Shown piece by piece: positions 1-10,419 of a DNA stretch of 64,000 nt. Origin of the DNA: Obelidium mucronatum (lineage: Eukaryota; Chytridiomycota; Chytridiomycetes; Chytridiales; Chytriomycetaceae); contig JAIVFH010000054.1 in NCBI GenBank assembly GCA_025765595.1, positions 178,881 to 242,880 on the forward strand, given 5' to 3'. Position 1 is the first letter of the stretch; each line of letters starts with the position of its first letter. The translations under genes and the position numbers were made by a program. The notes below the pieces were generated by a model. That model saw only the letters and a list, made by a program, of their open reading frames with translations. It did no database searches and was not told the DNA's origin.

Positions 1-63
1 TTTTAAGAAAAAAGGAATTATTATTTTCGAGCACGGCTTGTTTTTTTTTGTGTGGTTCGTCTC

Positions 64-1758
64 TCAAGATTCCTGTGCATCAACAAATGACTCTTCACAA
101 TCCGTTTCACTTCCCGTATTGTCATCACCGTCCTCATCTTTTTTTTCATCTTCTTTGTCATCGTTGTCTGAAGCTACAATTGTGTCATTCAATGAGATTT
201 GAGAAACTTGCTTTTCAAGCGGCTCCATTTTCTTTGGCAAGTGAAGAGGAGCTGCTGACAAGAGTTTTCGAATAATCCCTGGGTTTTTGCATTCACGCAC
301 AACTTCTTCCATGAGCTTAGGAAACTTGGAGACTACTGCCAACGCTTCGGATACATTGTATGGGGTTACTTGAATAACAGCGGCTGGAAGGTTGAATGGA
401 GGGAGTGATTCTCCTCTTGATGTGACTGCGTAAATTCGAATGTGAAACTAGACAACATGAATTTCGTTTTTAGTAAGCGGTTGCGAAATTTTTTTTTTGG
501 GCGGAAGTCATACCTTATGCTCAATGTGGATCCTATTTGCGAATTGACCGGATGGGTTGATGCCTAAGGGTTTCTTGTCAAAGATGGACTTTGCTGTTGG
601 AATCCGGGCTGCAAGAGAGGGTACATCAAATGACAGCTAAAAGAAATATATATTACAAAACGATAATACAAAGACACCCATAGTTTCGTCTTCTTTCCTA
701 CTCACTTGTTGAATGGCTTCCCAAAATTCTCCCTCTGTGTCTTCTGTTCCTTTCCAAACCAACAATTCCTGGGCCAAGTATTTTCTGTCTAGTGTTGTCC
801 CACTCATCAAGTTGGTTAAATCAATTTTTTTTGCATCTTGATTGTTTTTTTGCTGATTGTATTGGCTCCGTTGTCCATCTGACGTTGTTGATGCTGTTAT
901 TCCAACACCTTGAATTTCCTCTAACCAAACACGGACAGACGAGATTCGAACTCGAGCAAGAGGTTTTGGGCGAATTTGGAACTCAAATTTGACCTTGTCT
1001 CCAGGACCAAAGATGGTGGATGACAGACGCGCATTGTACTCAAAATTGTGACCCACACCCAGTTCTTCATTTTCAGAAAAGATGTCAGTCTCGGAGGACC
1101 ATATTTTACAATTGTTATCGGAAAGTAGTATGCTTTTTAGAGCGGCTGGAGTATATCTGATGATTTCAACAGGGCATGTAATTCTAGTGGTTGATAGGAA
1201 TAGCCGTTCGTATGCAGAATTAACTATTTTAACGTATGGAATCATTTCGAAGTTTCGGTGTATCGGGGCTTTGCTGACACGAGTGCCTATTTGCACATCC
1301 ACCACTATCTGATACGAGATTCTTGCACCAAACCCCCATTCTGGATTTGATGCTGAGATTGATTCATGAATTTTGTGTACACCGCCCCATGATATAGGGA
1401 ATACGAATGGAATATCCCATCGACTGAGCGTCGTATTCCACATGTGTTGTTGAGGATTATTTGTATTATCGTCGGCATAAAATTCAGTAGGCCCAAGAGT
1501 CAAGAATCCAAAGGCCTCATACGGACTATGTTTTCGGGCATCGCCATTAGAGGTGAATATTTTGCCCTCTAGGGACGCTGTGACGCTGACAAGAGGTTGA
1601 GTTGTTTTGATCCGGATGACACCCTCTACGCGGATGTTGTTCGTGAGGCCAAGGTACCCGTCAACTAATTCCACTAAATTTGAATCTCCATCTTTAGCTA
1701 CGATCTGCACTTCAGCCGACTGTCTAAGTTGATTCACGACCAATTCGAAAATTGTCAT
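64..1758 (-). CDS. Arrestin-like protein (three exons)
   Basis: Exons on the minus strand are 1758-706, 636-514 and 447-64, all phase 0, giving 519 residues. Both introns (66 and 69 bp) have GT-AG ends, and joining them restores one open frame. The body is beta-rich and reads like the two arrestin lobes; the N lobe has the sandwich pattern around residues 20-180 (IRVEGVIRIKTTQPLVSV, then WDIPFVFPISWGG) and the C lobe begins near FEFQIRPKPLARVRIS. The tail is highly acidic (EDEKKDEDGDD) and probably disordered. Alpha-arrestins usually act as adaptors for ubiquitin ligases on membrane cargo; I see no clear PPxY motif, so a ubiquitin-adaptor role is not supported. The start is the first ATG, 145 bp from the divergent gene. 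Family assignment rests on fold-like pattern only. Confidence 0.65.
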
Positions 1759-1903
1759 TTTGGGGGGGAAAAATCACGACCTCGTTTTCTTGACCACACC
1801 CCCTTTCAAACAGGCAGAAAATTTAGTTTGAAACCGTTGATGAAAATGATAATAGTTGGAAAGCTGTTAATTTAACATGTAGCGAAAAGGGGGGAAAAAA
1901 TCA
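1759..1903. promoter_or_regulatory. Divergent intergenic promoter region
   Basis: This 145 bp gap separates the start codon of the arrestin-like gene (-) from that of the small gene starting at 1904 (+). It is the only place either 5' UTR and promoter could lie. It contains A/G-rich runs near both start codons but no clear TATA box. Confidence 0.4.
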
Positions 1904-2239
1904 ATGAATAACTGCCATCAAGAGTTGGGCTCTGATACAAACCGATTCGGCCACCGGCGACCGCCAAGCAAACCATTTCTGCAACTCGTTCGCCCTCTAG
2001 CATCATTCAAGACAAATTCGTGCCGCTCACCTCAAGAACGATCCCAATCAACAACTCTGGAAGATATTCTGAATTCAATACCGGATCAGAAACCGTCTTC
2101 ACCCAATTCAATATCAACAAAAAAACCAAGGCATTCACGCAATAGGCATTCAGACGTTGTACAACTTCAGTTAATGATTTCACAAGCCAACCAGCAGATT
2201 CCGATAGAAATGGGCAACAAGCATTTAAGCAACTATTAA
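1904..2239 (+). CDS. Small hypothetical protein, 111 aa
   Basis: A single uninterrupted frame of 111 codons, rich in Ser, Arg, Pro, Gln and Asn and without membrane segments. A motif LEDILNSIP lies mid-protein. An AATAAT/AATAAA-type polyadenylation signal follows the stop within about 10 bp (near 2239-2247), which supports a real transcription unit. I do not recognise a family. Composition suggests a disordered peptide-type regulator, but this is inference. Confidence 0.45.
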   Translation: MNNCHQELGSDTNRFGHRRPPSKPFLQLVRPLASFKTNSCRSPQERSQSTTLEDILNSIPDQKPSSPNSISTKKPRHSRNRHSDVVQLQLMISQANQQIPIEMGNKHLSNY

Positions 2240-2342
2240 AATAATAAAAGCATTCTGTAACTTAAAGTTTATGATATTGTGTTTCAAATCCCTTTCGGCT
2301 TTTGAGTTGCAGAAAAAAGAAACATCCAAAACCGCAACAGAA

Positions 2343-4101
2343 ATGCGGCTGTGCCTTAAGCAGCTGTGCCCCGTCTTACTTCTGTCAGCAAGTGTTACTG
2401 CAGCACCTCCAAGAAATGGTTCGATTCCAGATGCTTTCGGTAGGAAGATGACGGATTCAAGAGCGTGGGACGAGGCGGTGTTTTTGACTCACAACCCCCC
2501 CATTTTGTACAGTCGACTTGAACGTATACCTTCGGCCCAGTCAAGTAACCATCTTCGACATTTGCGGAACTTGCAATGATACCATTGGGTCACCACCAGC
2601 AGGCTGTAACGCTGCGCTTGTGGCCAAAGAGTGCAGCTACATCCCAGGTCGAATAGGACGAAACGGTGCTGCTATTGGAACTATTCATTCACTCCTCGGG
2701 AACAATATTATAATTCAATTCAATTACGATAGCTGGGCAAATCGCAAAATGGAGTTTTACCTTGTGGTGAGAGAGAGGAGAGAGAGAGAGATAGACTTGA
2801 CGACGCTCATTATGAAGCAAAACGGACACAAAAAAAATACAGCAAACAGCAGTATCTGGTCTTGGATCCACATTTCAGCCGATTTCTTTATCCGATTACA
2901 AGAATCCGAATGACCCACTGCCTGGCTCTTTTTTCCCACAGGACAAGGGCCACAACCCAGCCTCATTTGTCATGCAAGTACCGCCCCGAATCGCATTAGG
3001 GAGTGGATATGCCGTTATTTATAAAGTAAGTCTTTGTAAAGACCAAATGGATTCTAACCTTCGTTTTAGTATTATCTTGAAAAAAGCACTTCAGTCTACA
3101 ACAGCAGCACACTCACACACCTAACAATTGACCAAGATTACTCTACCTGGGTTGTCCCTATGCAATCCCCCCTATCTTCTAACCCCAGTCCAACCGGTAA
3201 CTCTACTGGAACACAAGACGGCTCAAGCAACCTTGTGCAAACTGCATGGACGGCTGTTATAGTATCGCTGGTTGTACTGGCTCTCATTATGACTGTTTGT
3301 GGGTTCTGGTTTGGTCGATATGCTAAACGGCGGAAGGAAGGATCTGGCATTGTTGGTGGTGGTGATGGTGGCGTGGGTGATTCGACCGATGGTTTTGTTG
3401 GAAACACTTCGACGATGGCAACGATGAGATCATACGGCTCACGCGAAATGGCCATGATGAACTATATCCCCGATGAAAACCAGTTCTTGACTGCCAGTAC
3501 CGGATTCGATTCTCGCGGAACATATGGACGGAATAGCAGCCACGGGAGAAGTTTATACGATGGACACAATAGTGATGATGAAGTCGTTATATATCGAAAA
3601 AGTGTCGATAAGTTGAGGTCATATGCTGGATCCGTGGCGAGTGGGGTTTCTGGCGGGAGTGCGGGCACCAATGGATCTCAACCTAAATCGATCCTCAAGA
3701 GGAGGGAAGATGTGGAGCGGGAAGCGTTGGAAGCTCAGTTGTATGATCCCGTTGTTATTGGTCTTCACAATATGCAACGTGGGAACGCAAATTTGGGCGG
3801 AGGTGTTCATTCTGTTCCTCATGGTGTATCTCCTGCAAAGAAGGTTGTGAAGTTCAAGGATCATATTGAGTCGCCGTTATTTGACTATGCTGTCCCTGGC
3901 ATTTCAAATACTTCGATTCCTGAGGGGTTGTTTGTAGACGAAGGGGAAGGAGATAATGCATTTGATGACAGCAATTTACAATTTAATGATGGAGGAAAAG
4001 AACGAGACGTGGGTAATATTCTGGGGAAAGCGGTGCATGTAGACGAAGACGATGATGAATACAACTCAGACGTATCAGATGGTTGGCGTAAAGAGCATTG
4101 A
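2343..4101 (+). CDS. Single-pass membrane protein, paralog 1, with SILK and RVxF-type motifs
   Basis: Exons 2343-2439, 2513-2766, 2942-3025 and 3070-4101 give 488 residues. A signal peptide (about residues 1-20) is followed by a phase-1 intron, then an ectodomain with FDICGTC and many Asn/Ser glycosylation-type sites, one transmembrane helix (about 204-227, then RYAKRRK) and a long acidic cytoplasmic tail. The tail carries SILK at 352-355 and KKVVKF at 402-407, and ends in SDVSDGWRKEH. [GS]IL[RK] followed by [RK]xVxF is the known docking pair for protein phosphatase 1. It is the first of three tandem paralogs with the same layout. The ectodomain family is not one I recognise; PP1 binding is inference from motifs. 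Confidence 0.8.
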
Positions 4102-4160
4102 AAAATAGAACTGTTCACAGGCACGTTGTTCATGTTCAAGTAGAAAAAAAATCTATCGAA

Positions 4161-5655
4161 ATGCCGTTGTACTCATTTGTGCTACTGGCACTGCTGGCAC
4201 CGCATGTGCTCTCCCAACGGCGGGCTCCTGTAGGATCAACACCACCTGACTGTAAGCAACTCTTCTGTTGTCATCCTTCTTGGCAATTGCCTGCTGCTTG
4301 AGAGCCAATTTAAACTCTTGACACCCTAGTCGCTGTAATGGTCCCTCTCCAGGCAACCGTCTTCGATATTTGCGAGATTTGCTTAGTTGTCAAAAATAAC
4401 CCGACGACTCTTGTCCCCGCCTGTGTTGCCGAAGCATTGGGCGGGCGAGTGAGCGATGAATGCGGAGTGGGAAAGGCCTACCCTCTCCATGTAATCCCTG
4501 GCTCTCAATTCAACATCAGCATTGAGTACGGTGCGCTGGCATCGAAGCTAGTGACTTTTGGGCTGGAGTCTGTGAGTTCCCCTTCTTTTTTTGCCGTGTT
4601 GTTTGTCCTGGGCTTGTGTTGGTGTTGTTTTGTCCCGCCACTCACAAAAAAAAAACACCCACACCCACATCCAGAGCGCTGCCTCGGCAAACTTTACTCC
4701 TCTCATGAATGTAAATCCTCAAGCGCAAGGTCGCTCGCCGTTCCTCGTATCGCTTTGGATCCCTCCCAGCGCCGACACATTTGGTGGTGGAAATGGTCTC
4801 GTCTATCGATACTTTCAAAACGAAACATCATCCAACTACACGACGTACTCTCTCAGGAATATAACTCTGGATCGGTCCACGAATTTCTGGGTAGCACCAC
4901 CACGAGCGTCTCCTTCCCCATCACCAAGTCCCCCGGATTCTGGAAGTCCTGCGCAGTCTGTTTGGACTTATGTTGCGGCTGCCATTGTTATTGGTGCACT
5001 CTTGTTTACTGGGATTGCTTGGTTTATTAATAGCCGTCGAGTCAAGAATGCTGTTGACAATGACGTTGAGTCTGTGAAGGACTACGGGCCTCCACAAATG
5101 CATCAAACGACAGAAGGAGGAAATTCGGATGGACGAATGCCTGATTTGGATGACGATGACGAGGAAGGTGACATCAAAATCGTGTACAAGAAGTCAGTCG
5201 ACGGAGGGTATACTGCGTCTGTAAGCAGTGGCAGAAGTAGTACGAGTGGAAACCGACTTCAGTCAATCTTGAAAAATAGACAGCAAGTAGAGGATGAAAT
5301 GGTGACGACACAAATGTACGATGTCAATTTATTGGAAATTCAGCAACAGCAGCAACAGCAACACGGCGTTAGCACGAGCAATCATCATGATGCGTCTGGA
5401 GCGGGGAAGAAGGTGGTTTTTAAAGAAACGGTTGAGATTGCTGTGGAAGATAGTCCAGCCCTGGGTCCAAAAGTTGGAGGTGGTTTGTTTGGGGATTCGG
5501 AAGTGAATGATGATAGCAGTTTAGATTCATTAACACCACATTTTAATGATGGTGGTGTTGAGAAGGGAATGAGGGAAGTGCTGCGCCAGAATGTTTTAGA
5601 TGACAACGAGTCCGTTTCGTCGGATGTTTCTGATGGGTGGCGAAAAGAGCAGTAG
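4161..5655 (+). CDS. Single-pass membrane protein, paralog 2, with SILK and RVxF-type motifs
   Basis: Exons 4161-4251, 4330-4571 and 4675-5655 give 437 residues. The signal peptide (MPLYSFVLLALLAPHVLS) is split from the ectodomain by a phase-1 intron at the same place as in paralogs 1 and 3. The ectodomain has FDICEIC and a conserved VYRYFQNE-type strand; a Ser-Pro stalk leads to a transmembrane helix (about 205-228) and RRVK. The tail has SILK at 308-311, a Gln-rich stretch and KKVVF at 356-360, then FNDGGVEKGMRE and the terminal SDVSDGWRKEQ. It starts only 59 bp after the stop of paralog 1, so intergenic control is very short. Function unknown; a receptor or adhesion protein that brings PP1 to the membrane is a reasonable guess. 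Confidence 0.8.
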
Positions 5656-5761
5656 CGACGCTAATCAATGTCGCTTCAGTCTCCCATTTCTTCCTTCTCT
5701 ATGTTCGTAAAGTAATAAACCATTCCCCGTTTTTTTGTTATTACACCCGAAAAATTGGGAG

Positions 5762-7492
5762 ATGCTGTTTCTGCTCCTTGTCACTGGATCCCATGTCGAC
5801 AGCTTGCCAGGTTAGACGCATGTCCGCCTGCCTCCTCTCACACAAATTTAACTAACAACACTACCTTTGCAGCGTCTCCAACTCAGGCAACGCCATTGAC
5901 GCTTGGGATAAGTGCAACCCTTGCCCCAGGCCAAACCACCTACTTTGATCTCTGCACAACATGCATTATAACGGACGAAATCGGAACTCTGATCTTGACG
6001 GAAGCATGTGCACCCTTGGGAGACAGTGGGCTCTACGACTTTGAGGCCGAGTGTGGTCCCAACGGACAACGGTCAATTTATGTTCTTCCCGGATCCAGTA
6101 TCAACACAAAGATTCTATACAACCCTCGAGTGGCTAACATGACTCAATTTGCTCTGCGGTATCACTTTCCGGTACGTGTGTGTTTTTTGGTGCCCAAAAT
6201 CAATTTGTGTGGTTGTTGCCAAACAAGAAGGGCCCTGTTTAACACTCGCTTTTTTTTTTTCCGCCTACCACCCTCCTCTTACCCTCCAGGATTATATCAA
6301 TAGCACAGATCAACCATGGACGGATACTGTGCTGGATAATGCTCCCTTCTATCCTGCCGATTTGGGGCATGCGCCAGTCTACCACACATTGACGATACCA
6401 AAAAACATCTTGAACCGAACGTGGGCGTACGACTATGGATATTTCCAACTTGGATACTTTGTTAGTATAGTTAACTTATATACTTGTTTTGAGTTCTTTG
6501 TCTTTTAACTCGGTTTTTTTTTTGTTGAAATTTTTTTTTTTTTTACTCAGACTTTCGGAAAAACACAACAACCAAGCGACTTTATCCTCCGAGTAGTACG
6601 AAACGTGAGCATAGACACAACAAACGAATACTGGATCGCACCGCCACCAGCAATCCCCGACCCGACGGATTCAGCAACAGATTCAGATATACCCAACAAC
6701 AACGCACCAACAACAATAACAAATCAATACGTCTACGTCACTATAATATCCGTGCTCATTGGAATAGCAATTCTATTCACAATCATTGGATACATTGTAA
6801 TCCAACGGAAACGGAAAACCAAAAACCGGATTGGCGATTCGCCGTCCTCTGAAGAACTGACGGATCTACCACCCAAAACGTCTATGCAAATGATTCCGGA
6901 TTTGGATGATTTCGATGATGATGATGATGCGGGGGTGATTGTGTATGTGAAGCAACGTGGGGGTGCGTATACGCCTTCCATGAATAGTCGCGGCGGTGCT
7001 GGTGGTACTAGTGGTGGTGGTAGTATTGGGTCTTATCCGCGATCTATTTTGAAGTCGAGTAAACAGGTGCAAGAGGAGACGATTGCAGCGCAAATGTATA
7101 ACCCGGATCCGATGGTAGCGATGCAGCAGCAGCAACAGCAGCATGAACATGTGGAATCAGGCAATTCTAGAAAAAGTGATGGAAATGAGGATGGTGGAAA
7201 GCTTGTTTCAGCGAAAAAAGTGTTCTTCAAGGAAACTGTTGAGTTGGCTGTTGTGGACATGTCCATGCCACCTGCTATTGGAGCGATACCGAATGGATTG
7301 TTTGATGATTCTGATTCTGAATATGATGATGAAGTGGATGAAGATGGGGAAGACTTTGTTCACTTTAATGACGGAGGTGTGGAGAAGGGAATCAGGGAGA
7401 TTTTGGGTAAAGCAGTTCAAGTGGATGAGGATGAGGAAGAAGACGGCGAAGACAACAGTAGTGATGTTGGCGACGATTGGAGGAAAGAGTAG
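5762..7492 (+). CDS. Single-pass membrane protein, paralog 3, with SILK and RVxF-type motifs
   Basis: Exons 5762-5810, 5873-6171, 6290-6460 and 6551-7492 give 486 residues. The first exon encodes only a short signal peptide (MLFLLLVTGSHVDSLPG); its donor GTTAGA is not ideal, but the phase and position match paralogs 1 and 2. A read-through start upstream in the same frame is the alternative. The ectodomain has FDLCTTC; the transmembrane helix is at about 233-256, followed by QRKRK. The tail has SILK at 338-341, a poly-Gln run, KKVFF at 395-399, FNDGGVEKGIRE and terminal SSDVGDDWRKE. Conservation of these islands in otherwise variable tails indicates selection on them. Confidence 0.78.
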
Positions 7493-7843
7493 CCCTTGCT
7501 CTTCATTTTTATTGACACTGTTCAAGTGGGTTTTCAAAATGGCCTCTTAATCTATCTACTGTTGCAAAACGCTTTGCCTCGAATTCCCTTTCTTTGAGAG
7601 AGTTATTAGATCATTTAAATAGATTTTTTCTTTTTTATTATTTAAGAAGAATGGATTCTGAACTTTTTTGATGTTCTGTGGAGGTGTACACAAGAACACC
7701 AAATCTACCAGCCACAAAATTGAATCAACTCAAAAAGAGAAAAATGGAACACATTGACAAAAAAAATATCTTGCAGCTTCAATTTGGAACCACTCAGTCA
7801 CTCCTTGGCTATAAGTCCGTCAAGACAACAACTCGATCATACT

Positions 7844-8077
7844 ATGTACCGAATACTGAAGAGAGACAACACGACAAAGACGAGTCAAGTAGTGTTTTCG
7901 TCAATTTTCTTGTCGTGTTTCGCTATTGCCATCTTGATGGTCATTGTTGCTCTGTTTCGGCGTTGGAGGAACAGGGGGGATGCCACAAAAGACAAGAAAT
8001 CACCACAAGGACGTGTGCCATACACGAGAATTGATGAGAGCGACAAGTTTCCTGGAACTTATCAATCCTTGGCGTAA
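7844..8077 (+). CDS. Small single-pass membrane protein, 77 aa
   Basis: From ATG 7844 the frame gives 77 residues: a short polar N-terminus, one strong hydrophobic helix (about 17-41) and a basic then polar tail (FRRWRNRGDATKDKK). The frame is open further upstream without an ATG, so an upstream exon is possible. A poly-A run and AATAAA follow the stop. It lies just after the three membrane paralogs but has no SILK or RVxF motif, so I do not count it as a fourth member. Function unknown. Confidence 0.4.
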   Translation: MYRILKRDNTTKTSQVVFSSIFLSCFAIAILMVIVALFRRWRNRGDATKDKKSPQGRVPYTRIDESDKFPGTYQSLA

Positions 8078-8313
8078 AAAAAAAAAAAAGACAAACAAAT
8101 ATTCATTAAATAAATATATATAATTCGATTTAATGCATGCATATATTATAGGATGTTATATAATAATTGTGTAAATATTCCGACTGTTTTTTTTCAAGTC
8201 GGGTTTAGAACTTGAGCTAAAAACAAGCCAAGGGTTCGAATCCAGAGATCGAAACCTGTTCAAATTTCTGTAAATAAGGAAACAATCAAAAAACTAGTTT
8301 CTAAATTCCAAGC

Positions 8314-9351
8314 ATGCAACCACCACCACCACCACTCCCGCACGTAAGTTGAGAGTTGACAGAGTGCCGTTGAAAGTGTGCTGATGCGGCATCGCAGGGC
8401 TTCACGGCGCAGTGGAGCGCGCAGTACAACCGCTACTTTTTTGTCAACCAGGCGACGGGCCAGTCGCAGTGGGACGTGCCCGCGGGCGGTGCGGCGCCGC
8501 CGCCAGGCCCGCCGCCGCCCGGGGCGCCCGGCGGGTTCCCCGGGGCGGGCGGCGGATTCCCCGGGGCGGCTGGTCCGGGGCCGAAGATGGGCCTGCAGCA
8601 GCAGCTGCAGCAGAACCCCGTGGCGGCGATCAGCGGCGTGCTGGGCGGCATCCTGGGCGGCGGCGGCCTGGCCGGCGCGCTGGGCGGCAAGCCGCAGGCG
8701 CAGCAGCAGGGCTTCTTCCCGCAGCAGCAGCACCCACAGCAGCAGCAGTACCACCCGCAGCAACCGCTCCAGCAGGGCCCCAACGCGTACATTACGCAGC
8801 AGCAAATCACCCTGACCCTCAAGGAGTCGTACGGCTCCTTCAGCGGCGACGACATGACAATCTCCGACCAGAGCGGCCGCCACTGGTTCCGTCTCGATGC
8901 TCAGACTTTCTCCATGCGCGACAAGCGAACCCTGCTCGACGCAAACACGGGCGTCCCCGTTGTTCGCTTGGAAAAAAAGTTTGGTCTTGGCAAAAAGTGG
9001 CAAGCCTCGGGTCCAAGCGGAAACGTGCTCTTTACTATCGAGTCGCAAATGTTCTCCTTCACTCCTCAAATTAGCGTCTACTTGAACGACGGTGACCGCA
9101 ACCCAGACTACAAGGTTACTGGTTCATTCATGGCCAAAGACTTTCAGCTCTTTGATATCCGCAACGGTGGTAACACTGTTGTCGGTAACTGCAAGAAGGA
9201 AAGACCTTTCAATTTGAATGCTTTCATTAGCACCGTTTTGATGAACAAGGATTCCTACTTTCTTACCTTGAATCCTGGCGCTGATGTTTCCCTTTGGGTC
9301 TCGGTCTGTGTTTTGCTTGATGAATTGTTTCACGAAGAGAATTCTTATTGA
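8314..9351 (+). CDS. WW domain plus LURP-one/tubby-like (LOR) protein
   Basis: Exons 8314-8343 and 8398-9351 give 327 residues. The first exon encodes ten residues (MQPPPPPPLPH). A WW domain follows (about 11-40) with both diagnostic tryptophans (AQWSAQYNRYFFV, then SQWDVP). Then come a Pro/Gly/Gln-rich linker and, from about residue 150, a LOR domain ending in the family-typical DSYFLTLNPGADVSLWV. WW domains bind Pro-rich peptides; LOR proteins share the tubby/scramblase fold. The 5' 450 bp are extremely GC-rich and the linker is biased to CAG, CCG and GGC, whereas the LOR half has ordinary composition. Domain calls are firm; cellular role is unknown. Confidence 0.85.
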
Positions 9352-9445
9352 TGACAACAAGGGAAAGGAGACTAAGTGAATGTAGTGTAGTAGTAAAAAG
9401 AAAAGTAAAATAAAAATTGAAGTACATATGAACGTTTTTATCGAC

Positions 9446-9555
9446 TGCCGCCGAAGGCAATTCTGTCCTCTCCGCCGAAGGCGGTTCTCTCCGCCAAAGG
9501 CGGTTTTCTTGCATTCATGTCACCGAAGGCGGTTTTCTTGTATTCATGTCATCCG
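9446..9555. repeat. Short hairpin array in 3' flank of the LOR gene
   Basis: Four to five copies of CCGCC(G/A)AAGGCGG or its half recur within 110 bp, each able to form a 5 bp GC stem with a 3 nt loop. The last two are followed by a repeated TTTTCTTG(C/T)ATTCATGTCA. The array lies about 100 bp after the stop codon at 9351. It resembles small hairpin-forming elements or a 3' UTR structure. Confidence 0.6.
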
Positions 9556-9716
9556 TCTTATTCTTCTTTATAATACAACTTGTTATTTATATTCTTCCTT
9601 GTTGCATTGCATGATGAGTGTGGGTGGTGTTTTTCGGATAACAATAAATCAGTAATTTCAATCAATTTACACAAAAAAAATCTCCATTTGCCCAACAACA
9701 AGCAAACAATCCCATC

Positions 9717-10024
9717 ATGCCTGGTTCGTTTGCCTCTCCCTTACCCCCCACCCTTCCCGATTGCCAAACTAATACATTCAATCGATCTTTTTTGGGTACC
9801 CTGCAGTAATCCTATTCAAGAGAGCAGCGCAAGACACTGCCCCTGGAATTGGCCAGACCATCTTCATCACTTTATTCTCTGGATTGATCCTGGGATCGCT
9901 GCTGTATGCATGCTGGGGCTTCATCAACGATGCCATTGAGCAACGGAAGAAACGGGCAGCCAAGTTGGCGGCGGCGTCAGTCACATCCACCCACCAAGAA
10001 CGAACCCTTGCTTCAACTCCTTGA
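9717..10024 (+). CDS. Tiny single-pass membrane protein, 74 aa
   Basis: Exons 9717-9723 and 9807-10024. The first exon carries only MP plus one base; the acceptor CTGCAG at 9806 restores the frame. The product has MPVILFKRAA, a hydrophobic helix from about residue 19 to 42 (GQTIFITLFSGLILGSLLYA) and a basic tail (IEQRKKRAAKLAAA). The donor G|GTTCGT is weak. The one-helix form with a positively charged inner tail resembles small organelle inner-membrane or ER proteins. Family not recognised. Confidence 0.55.
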
Positions 10025-10200
10025 CCACAATATCCAGAAACTTGCACATAGACTCTATGTATTACATAAGAAAAGAAAAGACTTACTCTCAATCACTCAA
10101 TCACTCACTCACTCACTCTTCCCCATAATTTTTTTTTTTCATGTGTTTGTTATTGAAATCTCAGAATATAAATAAAATATAAACGGAATATATCTCTGAA

Positions 10201-10339
10201 TCATTTGAATCCGCAACGTAATCTGGCATTTTCCTCCCTTAGTCTCACAACTTCCTTCAACAATGATTCACTCGGAGAATGCTCCTCAAACAGTTGACTG
10301 ATTTCATTCTGTTTAAAAGAGTATTTCTTAGAATACGTG

Positions 10340-10419
<80 letters not shown>

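Noticed and set aside
2761..2913. Extension of membrane paralog 1 exon 2 through VRERREREID
   Set aside because: This is read-through of a GT-AG intron (2767-2941); splicing matches the paralogs.
8205..8265. Possible tRNA (GGGTTCGAATCC motif)
   Set aside because: A B-box-like motif is present, but acceptor, D and anticodon stems cannot be formed.
8412..9074. 220-codon frame overlapping the WW-LOR gene
   Set aside because: Shifted frame in GC-rich DNA; Arg/Ala-rich shadow without conserved motifs.
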